Assembly: GCA_030612585.1 (NCBI GenBank)
Contig: JAUWNP010000211.1
Span: forward strand, 1-7,732
Direction: 5' to 3'
DNA length: 7,732 nt
DNA from: Anaerolineae bacterium
GTDB lineage: Bacteria > Chloroflexota > Anaerolineae > B4-G1
Below are positions 1 to 4,638 of this stretch, one piece after another; the first letter of the stretch is position 1; every line of letters begins with the position of its first letter. The position numbers were made by a program, and so were the translations under genes. The notes under the pieces were generated by a model. That model was not told the DNA's origin. It saw only the letters and a program-made list of their open reading frames with translations, and did no database searches.

Positions 1-553
1 CCAGGCAGCCGAGCCCCAGCGCCCCCAGCCCCACCAGCGCCCAGCGGTACGCGGTCGTGTCCGGTGTGCGGCTCACGCTCCAGCCGGCCAGTGGCCACTG
101 ATCCCACCCCCGCTCAGCGACGACGACCGCGACGTGCGGACCGTCGTCCAGCCCGCTGGCGACAGGGATAGTGACGACCTGCGGCGCGTAGTCCGGCGAG
201 GTGAGCACGAGATAAGCGCCACGTTCCTCTTGGGGCAGCAGGTTGGCCGGCTCGCCGTCCACACTGACAAAGAAGTAACCGCGATAGTCCCCGCGCCGCA
301 CCCGCAGCGCAAAGTCCGTGCCGGCGAAGGGGATAGTGACACGCTCCGTGCCAGCCTGGCTGGGGCCAGCCCCCAACTCCGAGAACTCCCAGTCCCCCTC
401 CCACTCAGCCTCGCCAGAAAGGGCGGTGTAGGAAGTAGTGGTAGTCTGAAGGAGGGTTTGTCGCCTGGCGACCAGCACTACGCCGGAGAGGAGCAGACTG
501 CCCACAAGACCGGCCAGACAAATAAGTACCTGCGTTCGCAAGTCCTGCTTCAT
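1..553 (-). CDS. Membrane-anchored beta-rich protein, 3' part missing (runs off window)
   Basis: The frame is open from the ATG at 553-551 to the left edge, giving 184 residues with no stop, so only the N-terminal part is visible. Residues about 8-29 form one strong transmembrane helix or uncleaved signal anchor (LICLAGLVGSLLLSGVVLVA). Residues about 40-162 are rich in beta strands, aromatics and glycines (FAGTDFALRVRRGDYRGYFF, VSVDG), the look of an extracytoplasmic jelly-roll or carbohydrate-binding-like domain. A second hydrophobic stretch begins near residue 170 (WALVGLGALGLG) at the window edge. An in-frame TAG lies 27 nt upstream, inside the TACGAAT repeat, and no Shine-Dalgarno sequence precedes the ATG. 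The gene follows the lipoprotein gene by 38 nt on the same strand. I do not recognise the family; with two or more membrane spans it could be a membrane glycosyltransferase-like or sugar-binding protein, but this is a guess. Confidence 0.75.
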   Translation of the reverse strand, partial: MKQDLRTQVLICLAGLVGSLLLSGVVLVARRQTLLQTTTTSYTALSGEAEWEGDWEFSELGAGPSQAGTERVTIPFAGTDFALRVRRGDYRGYFFVSVDGEPANLLPQEERGAYLVLTSPDYAPQVVTIPVASGLDDGPHVAVVVAERGWDQWPLAGWSVSRTPDTTAYRWALVGLGALGLGCL

Positions 554-590
554 ACGAATTACGAATTTACGAATCTACGAATCTACGAAC
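553..590. repeat. Tandem microrepeat, unit TACGAAT(T/C), five copies
   Basis: Consecutive units are TACGAAT (553-559), TACGAATT (560-567), TACGAATC (568-575), TACGAATC (576-583) and TACGAAC (584-590). The array fills nearly the whole gap between the lipoprotein stop and the start of the left-edge gene. Its first unit overlaps the first base of that gene's ATG. The array is much more AT-rich than the neighbouring genes. Confidence 0.9.
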
Positions 591-591
591 C

Positions 592-2529
592 TCACCACCG
601 CCACCGAACCCTCGTCACGCCTCTCTCGTCGGTCAGTTGGCGCACTTCACCATCCGTGACGTAGATCAGATACAGATTACCCTGGTAGACGACGGTCAGC
701 CGGTCGCCTCCCGGTCCCCAGGCTATCTCCGGGTACTCCAGGCCGATCTCCTCCTGAGGCGGGAAAAGCGGCCTCCGGTTGGATCCGTCGCGGTCCATCA
801 GGTAGAGGTCATAGCCGCTGGTTGGACTGGCGTAGGGACTGCGGGCGTGGCCGAAGGCGATGATCTCTCCCTCGGGCGCGTAGACCGGCGCAGCCCACAT
901 ACCGGCCTCGCTGGACAGTTCCGCCGTGAGTCTGCCATTGGCGGCCAGCGCCCAGACATTGAAGACGGGGCTATCCTCCGGCGCTTCGCCGGTCGGGGCG
1001 GGGCCGTGCAGCGTGGTGACGATGAACTTCCCCTCCGGCGACCAACTGACGGTCGGCGTCCAGACCCAGGGGGCGTAGGTGCGGTACGGCGGGAAGCGGG
1101 CCAGTGAGGTCTGCGCTCCGTCGTAGGCACGCACGAGACCGGTCTCATCCGCGCGGGCGTAGGCCAGACTGCGCCCGTCGGGGGACCAGGCGTAGGTGGT
1201 GCCCCACCAGCCGTAGGCGCCACCGGCGCTGGGCTCCACGATACGTCGCTGACCGAACAAGCGGCCATCGCGGGCGCGAGGCCGGGCGACCCACAGGTCG
1301 TTCTCCGCTTTCCAGCCGGGACTGCCCTCGGCCGGCGAGCCGGTGGCGTAGGCGATGCGGCAGCCGGTACCGGTAGGAGTGGACTCACATTCGGGGGCCC
1401 AGCCAGCCCATAGGACGTTTTCGGCCTCCAACCGTACCGGCTCGGCGTCAACAGTGGCCGTCTCAATCATCCACAGCGTGTTGAGGGGAACATCCTCCTC
1501 CGTCTCTACTTCATCCTCCCCACCTGGTGTGGGAGAAGGAGTCACAGCCTCTCTGGTGGGGAAGGGAGAGGGAGAGGGAGTTACAGCCTCCCTGGTGGGG
1601 GAGGGAGAGGGAGTTGCTTCTCCTTCATCATCGCGGGGAGTATTGCCCTCGTTTGACGTTTCACGTATTGCTTCCACTTCGTCATCGGGAGGAATATTCC
1701 TCCTTTCCTCCCAACTCAGGGTGGGAGAGGGGGTTACAGTCTCCCTGGTGGGGGAGGCAGAAGGTGTTGCTTCTCCTTCATCACCAGGCGCCTCTCCTTC
1801 ATCACCAGGGGGGACAGTCCCCTCTTCCTCCTCCTCACCAGGGGGGACAGAACCCTCCTCCTCCCCCCCGTTGGGGGGGACAGAGGGGGGTATAACGCGG
1901 GTGAACAACAAATAGGAACCATCGGGCGAGAGGGCAAAGACGCGGCCGTCCAGGTCACCGGCGTACGTCAGCCGCCGCTGGTTGGGGCTGGTGGTCTGCA
2001 TCACCCAGGCGTTGTGGTTGGCGATGTAGGCAATAGTGCCGGTGATGGGCACGGGCGTCAGTTCTGTCTGCACGCCGATGAGGATCACTTCGGCGCGGGG
2101 CTCATCAAGCATGACCTGCCGCACGAGCCGCCGCTCGACCTCACCACCATCCTCGACAGTGATGCGGTAGGTCAATTCCTCGACCCCGGTGACACCCTGT
2201 TCGAGCAGGAGGGTCTCACCGGCGGGAACGGAGGCGTCACGCACGGTATGGCGTTCGAAGGGTATCTCACGCTGCTCGGTGTCGGTGTGTACCTCGACGC
2301 GGATGACGCGTACGGTCATCCCATCCCCGATGAAGGTGGGTTCGACCGGCGTCACGCGGTCGTCTTCGTCGAGCGTGACGCCGGTCTCGGCCAGGAGGTC
2401 GCGTACGGTGAGGGCGTCGGTCGTGAGCGTGCGCGTCTCGCCGTCGGCGACGAGCGTGACGGTGCGAGAGCCAGCGGTGGCACATGCTGCCAGCGAGAGC
2501 AAGAGTAAAAGGGTGATCCATTTGCTCAT
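592..2529 (-). CDS. Lipoprotein with DUF348, G5 and TolB-like beta-propeller domains
   Basis: Predicted as a 645-aa exported lipoprotein acting at the cell surface. Residues 1-16 are a lipoprotein signal (MSKW, hydrophobic core, lipobox LAAC with acceptor Cys16). Residues about 22-75 resemble DUF348 (VTLVADGETRTLTTDALTV, then LLAETGVTL), and 79-155 resemble a G5 domain (EREIPFERHTV and VPAGETLLLEQG motifs are recognisable); both are known from cell-wall-associated proteins. From about 163 to the end are WD40-like/PD40 propeller blades with repeated SPDG, SPEG and APEG turns. An acidic Pro/Ser/Thr linker (about 214-348) interrupts one blade. The start at 2529 is preferred because it gives a clean lipoprotein signal and lies 10 nt after a perfect TATAAT. 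An upstream TTG in frame at 2568 would put the promoter inside the gene. There is no catalytic domain; a role in binding wall glycans or signalling is inference. Confidence 0.88.
   Translation of the reverse strand: MSKWITLLLLLSLAACATAGSRTVTLVADGETRTLTTDALTVRDLLAETGVTLDEDDRVTPVEPTFIGDGMTVRVIRVEVHTDTEQREIPFERHTVRDASVPAGETLLLEQGVTGVEELTYRITVEDGGEVERRLVRQVMLDEPRAEVILIGVQTELTPVPITGTIAYIANHNAWVMQTTSPNQRRLTYAGDLDGRVFALSPDGSYLLFTRVIPPSVPPNGGEEEGSVPPGEEEEEGTVPPGDEGEAPGDEGEATPSASPTRETVTPSPTLSWEERRNIPPDDEVEAIRETSNEGNTPRDDEGEATPSPSPTREAVTPSPSPFPTREAVTPSPTPGGEDEVETEEDVPLNTLWMIETATVDAEPVRLEAENVLWAGWAPECESTPTGTGCRIAYATGSPAEGSPGWKAENDLWVARPRARDGRLFGQRRIVEPSAGGAYGWWGTTYAWSPDGRSLAYARADETGLVRAYDGAQTSLARFPPYRTYAPWVWTPTVSWSPEGKFIVTTLHGPAPTGEAPEDSPVFNVWALAANGRLTAELSSEAGMWAAPVYAPEGEIIAFGHARSPYASPTSGYDLYLMDRDGSNRRPLFPPQEEIGLEYPEIAWGPGGDRLTVVYQGNLYLIYVTDGEVRQLTDERGVTRVRWRW
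1486..1890 (-). repeat. In-frame low-complexity linker repeats inside the lipoprotein gene
   Basis: This stretch encodes residues about 214-348. It consists of acidic runs (GSVPPGEEEEEGTVPPGDEG) followed by Pro/Ser/Thr units such as TPSPSPTREAVTPSP. At DNA level, near-identical 26-nt blocks begin at 1541, 1580 and 1733 (plus strand GTTACAGCCTCCCTGGTGGG type). An 18-nt block GTTGCTTCTCCTTCATCA occurs at 1613 and 1765. All spacing keeps the reading frame, as expected for an expanding linker minisatellite. Confidence 0.85.
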
Positions 2530-2539
2530 TGTTGGGCAG

Positions 2540-2568
2540 ATTATACCACCGGAAGCGGGTTGGAACAA
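2540..2568 (-). promoter_or_regulatory. Sigma-70-type promoter of the lipoprotein gene
   Basis: Read on the minus strand, TTGTTC (2568-2563) is followed by 17 nt and then a perfect TATAAT (2545-2540). The ATG of the lipoprotein begins only 10 nt after the -10 box. The expected transcription start, near 2533, would leave a 5' UTR of a few bases, and there is no Shine-Dalgarno sequence (TCTGCCCAACA precedes the ATG). This suggests a leaderless transcript. Confidence 0.65.
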
Positions 2569-2598
2569 TTGATCTCGCTGATCCCCTTCCTCCCTAAC

Positions 2599-3582
2599 CT
2601 AAATGCCAAACTGCTTTGTTTCGACCCACTCCATGCTCAGGAGAGACCAAAAATCCAGAGCCAGTTTGTTAAGGACGTAGTCGTATGGTAACCACCCATA
2701 GCCCTTATCGCCCCAGTTAGTCCCCCAAGAGTTGCGGATCAGCAGCGCGCCTGTGGTCTGTTTGTTACACTGGAGGTTCTTGATCTTCTTGTTATCGTCG
2801 TAGCCCACTGCAAGGATGGCGTGTCCCCACCGAGCCCGTTCGCCCGGACAAGGATAGGGAATCCCGCCCTTGACGTTCGACCGGCCAAATGACGGAAATC
2901 CAAAGAACCCAAACATCGAGACTATGCCTGCGGCAAGAAACCACTTCACCTTGGCAAGCACTGTGGCAGGAGGCACTTTCACACCCAGCGGGTCATGGCA
3001 GAAATACTTGAGCGCCTCGTAGTTATCGGCCACTGCATAGACAAAAGAAGGGGGTTCTTCATCGAAATCTGGATCCTTGTCAGTATAGGGCCAATACTTC
3101 TCCGGCGCCAGGCCACAGAGTACCAGTGCCCCCATCGTGTTTCGCAGCCAGGCCCCGGTATCACCGATGACACCCAGCAGGTTGCGGGTAGTCTTGTAGA
3201 CGAAGAGGCGAGACCCATCAATGTGTTTCTTGAACGCTCGACGCTCATAGTATTCAATCATCCCTACAGCGGCATTGGCGGTGCAGGAACCCAATCCTCC
3301 CTGGTTCTCAATCGGCGCACACCATTGCCTCAAATCTACTTGGGCCTGCAGTGATGGGGTTGCCTTTTTGCCTGCCGAGATACCCAAACCCTTGGTCATC
3401 TTGGCAATGTCCGGGTGATCTACTGTGTAATCACGCAGGTCTGGCAGTGGAGGTAACCACCCCGTGCCAACCAATTCCTCTGTTTCAGGGATTCTTACTC
3501 TCTTGTACATAGTGTACATTTTCTTTTTCCCCCTTTGTGCTTTCTTTCGTTCGGCCGATGTCTTCTTTTGGGGTAAGGTCAT
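2599..3582 (-). CDS. Papain-family (C1A) cysteine protease, cytoplasmic-type
   Basis: A 327-aa protein of the bacterial papain-like group (COG4870 type), expected to hydrolyse peptide bonds through a Cys-His-Asn triad. Counting from ATG 3582, the oxyanion-hole Gln is Q94 and the nucleophile C100 in IENQGGLGSCTANA, the His is H254 in WGHAILAVGYDD, and N284-W286 lie in RNSWGTNWGDKGYG. All catalytic residues are intact. The N-terminus has no signal peptide and no long I29-type propeptide; it is Lys/Arg-rich (KKTSAERKKAQRGKKK) followed by WLPPLPDLRDYT, a motif common just before the mature domain in this group. The ATG at 3582 overlaps the stop of a leader ORF; alternatives are GTG 3606 (no ribosome site) and the ATG at 3519 (MYTMYKR), preceded by AGGGGG. 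Base composition is lower in GC than its neighbours, hinting at separate ancestry. The substrate is unknown. Confidence 0.93.
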   Translation of the reverse strand: MTLPQKKTSAERKKAQRGKKKMYTMYKRVRIPETEELVGTGWLPPLPDLRDYTVDHPDIAKMTKGLGISAGKKATPSLQAQVDLRQWCAPIENQGGLGSCTANAAVGMIEYYERRAFKKHIDGSRLFVYKTTRNLLGVIGDTGAWLRNTMGALVLCGLAPEKYWPYTDKDPDFDEEPPSFVYAVADNYEALKYFCHDPLGVKVPPATVLAKVKWFLAAGIVSMFGFFGFPSFGRSNVKGGIPYPCPGERARWGHAILAVGYDDNKKIKNLQCNKQTTGALLIRNSWGTNWGDKGYGWLPYDYVLNKLALDFWSLLSMEWVETKQFGI

Positions 3583-3623
3583 CCACCAGCCACGAAAAGA
3601 CCCCACCTCGCATATTGAATCAT
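3579..3623 (-). CDS. Putative 14-codon leader peptide coupled to the protease
   Basis: The ORF encodes MIQYARWGLFVAGG and ends in TGA at 3581-3579, overlapping the protease ATG (3582-3580) as ATGA. It is the first ORF placed sensibly behind the strong ribosome site at 3643-3635 (11 nt after its end, slightly long). The protease ATG itself has only a weak GGTGG before it, so translational coupling through this ORF would explain its expression. An alternative is that a frameshift in a longer N-terminus created this arrangement. The peptide has no run of one amino acid to suggest attenuation. Confidence 0.45.
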   Translation of the reverse strand: MIQYARWGLFVAGG

Positions 3624-3634
3624 CCTATCACCAT

Positions 3635-3643
3635 CACCTCCTT
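3635..3643 (-). promoter_or_regulatory. Exceptionally strong Shine-Dalgarno site
   Basis: On the minus strand AAGGAGGTG is a nine-base match to the anti-Shine-Dalgarno end of 16S rRNA. It sits 11 nt before the leader ATG (3623) and about 52 nt before the protease ATG (3582). It therefore serves the leader ORF directly and the protease only by coupling. A perfect 10-bp palindrome AACTCGAGTT (3648-3657) lies just upstream of it. Confidence 0.7.
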
Positions 3644-3680
3644 CCTCAACTCGAGTTCTCTCAGCAAGTGGGCGCTGTGG

Positions 3681-3762
3681 AACACAACAACGAGTTTGGA
3701 ATAAAACGAATGGCCGGGCGGAGCGAGAATTCGCTTGTTTCCGAATTCGCTGCGGTGTTGTG
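3681..3762. repeat. Long imperfect inverted repeat (dispersed repeat copy A) in protease 5' UTR
   Basis: The left arm (3683-3711) reads CACAACAACGAGTTTGGAAT then AAAACGAAT. The right arm (3729-3762) is its imperfect reverse complement, ending GGTGTTGTG. The arms can form a stem of roughly 30 bp with a loop of about 17 nt. Many substitutions between the arms become G-U pairs in minus-strand RNA, the strand made from the protease promoter. The left arm matches copies at 7321-7351 (25 of 31 bases) and, inverted, 7487-7515 (25 of 29 bases). It could be a MITE-like element or a regulatory hairpin. Confidence 0.8.
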
Positions 3763-3795
3763 GGAGCAAGCGGCTGAGTGATTACCCTGTACTTT

Positions 3796-3824
3796 AATAT
3801 AGAGCAAATATACGCGATTGTCAA
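3796..3824 (-). promoter_or_regulatory. Strong sigma-70-type promoter of the protease transcript
   Basis: On the minus strand a perfect TTGACA (3824-3819) is followed by 17 nt and TATATT (3801-3796, five of six consensus bases). The expected start of transcription is near 3788. This gives a 5' UTR of about 165 nt to the leader ORF, containing the long hairpin. It is the best promoter in the window. Confidence 0.75.
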
Positions 3825-3933
3825 GTTCTGCGATGAACTTACTCCTGGCCGTACTTCGGTAAGCCCAGCCGAACCACCCGCGACCGGCGGTCAGGTCATG
3901 GACCATCCCCAAGCCGGTTGGGTTTCCAGTTCT
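3825..3933. other. Divergent intergenic spacer with weak inverted repeats
   Basis: No gene is supported here. AAGCCCAGCCG (3861-3871) is an inverted match to CGGTTGGGTTT (3915-3925) with two wobble positions, and GGTCATGGACC (3894-3904) forms a small nested inverted repeat. Lying between two divergent promoters, this could be a binding site, but nothing identifies a regulator. Confidence 0.25.
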
Positions 3934-3987
3934 TGTTCATTTGTCATTGGTCATTTGTCATTGGTCATTGTTCATTGTTCATTGTCC
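3934..3987. repeat. Heptamer tandem repeat TKKTCAT, seven copies
   Basis: Seven consecutive 7-nt units (TGTTCAT, TTGTCAT, TGGTCAT, TTGTCAT, TGGTCAT, TGTTCAT, TGTTCAT) run from 3934 to 3982, followed by a partial unit TGTCC. The period is exact and variation is confined to positions 2-4. The array ends 10 nt before the -35 box of the downstream gene. It resembles the short tandemly repeated heptanucleotides (STRR) described in filamentous cyanobacteria. Confidence 0.92.
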
Positions 3988-3997
3988 CCACGCCTGC

Positions 3998-4025
3998 TTG
4001 ACTTCCGGCGGCAAACGGCTATAAT
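3998..4025 (+). promoter_or_regulatory. Sigma-70-type promoter of the 160-aa unknown gene
   Basis: TTGACT (3998-4003, five of six consensus bases) is followed by 16 nt and a perfect TATAAT (4020-4025). The downstream ATG at 4035 begins 9 nt after the -10 box, so the transcript would start within two or three bases of the start codon. The arrangement matches that of the lipoprotein promoter. Confidence 0.7.
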
Positions 4026-4034
4026 GCCTCCACT

Positions 4035-4517
4035 ATGTTTCTTTCGCGCAAGAGGATGACCGTGTCCTCACTCCACGCGCTGCGGCGCAAAGTCACTCTC
4101 GAGGCCCTGGCCGGCCTGCAACCCCTCCTGTTGCTGCAGATGCTGGTCGGTGTCTCCCAGACCGTGAACGGCAGCGTCGCACGCTCGCAGGCGCTGGCCC
4201 GCACACTGCTCTTGAGCGGACAGCAGCGGTTGCGTGACCTGCTGGCCGCTGCGCCGCGCTTGCACCTGCCGCTGGAGCAGGTGCTGCGTGTTCGCCACTC
4301 CGGTGAGGCGGAGCGCACGCCGGAGGAGGCCGCTGCCCAGGCGTTGCTCGAGTTGTGCCTGGGCCTGATGCTCCAGTGGATGGCCGAGCACGCCTGCCAG
4401 CGCCGCACCGCTGTAATACCGTCCAGACGACGGCGAGTTTCGCCCTCATATTCCCTCTTTTACCCCTCAATGCGCCCACCCAGGACGCGCGCCTGTCCCC
4501 ACGTTCCCCTGGCCTGA
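4035..4517 (+). CDS. Hypothetical helical protein of 160 aa, possibly altered C-terminus
   Basis: I do not recognise this protein. The ATG lies 9 nt after a perfect -10 box and lacks a ribosome site, as for a leaderless gene. Residues about 12-125 look coding: high GC at third positions and a predicted all-helical composition rich in Leu, Ala, Gln and Arg. The stretch LEALAGLQPLLLLQMLVGVS (about 23-42) is a hydrophobic helix, and LLELCLGLMLQWMAEHAC (about 102-119) is another amphipathic one. From about residue 126 codon use changes abruptly (AGA CGA CGG CGA, Ser/Pro/Arg-rich), suggesting truncation, frameshift or read-through into former intergenic DNA. The minus strand also carries open frames here, but they look like shadows. 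The radical SAM gene follows 121 nt downstream on the same strand. Confidence 0.55.
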   Translation: MFLSRKRMTVSSLHALRRKVTLEALAGLQPLLLLQMLVGVSQTVNGSVARSQALARTLLLSGQQRLRDLLAAAPRLHLPLEQVLRVRHSGEAERTPEEAAAQALLELCLGLMLQWMAEHACQRRTAVIPSRRRRVSPSYSLFYPSMRPPRTRACPHVPLA

Positions 4518-4543
4518 TGGCCTCCTGACCGCATAGGATCACC

Positions 4544-4578
4544 CTGTCAACATTCCGCCAATCTGTCAATCTGTCAAT
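4544..4578. repeat. Octamer repeat CTGTCAAY, three copies
   Basis: CTGTCAAC (4544-4551) is followed, after an 11-nt gap, by two adjacent units CTGTCAAT (4563-4570 and 4571-4578). It lies in the 121-nt gap before the radical SAM gene. No convincing promoter was seen in that gap. Confidence 0.7.
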
Positions 4579-4627
4579 CCGAAGCATCACTGCATTTCAC
4601 TATGCTGTGGCTGCTGCGTATTCCCAT

Positions 4628-4633
4628 AGGAGG
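4628..4633 (+). promoter_or_regulatory. Shine-Dalgarno site that decides a CTG start
   Basis: AGGAGG is followed 5 nt later by CTG (4639-4641). An in-frame TAG at 4627-4629 excludes any start further upstream. The only other candidate, TTG at 4651, would be 17 nt away, too far for this ribosome site. Confidence 0.75.
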
Positions 4634-4638
4634 GTAAC

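Noticed and set aside
134..664. 176-codon plus-strand frame at the left
   Set aside because: The opposite strand is open to the window edge with a clear transmembrane anchor and extracytoplasmic composition, so the plus frame is a shadow.
1355..1915. 186-codon plus-strand frame
   Set aside because: It is the antisense of the lipoprotein's low-complexity linker, with Ser/Gly-rich nonsense sequence.
3934..3987. CRISPR-like array
   Set aside because: Units are 7 nt with no spacers between them; this is a simple tandem repeat.
4093..4590. 165-codon minus-strand frame opposite the unknown gene, with an internal MRAKLAVVWTVLQ start
   Set aside because: The start looks protein-like and has GAGG before it, but the sequence degenerates to Arg/Pro/Ala-rich shadow after about 15 residues, while the plus frame has a promoter and consistent codon use.
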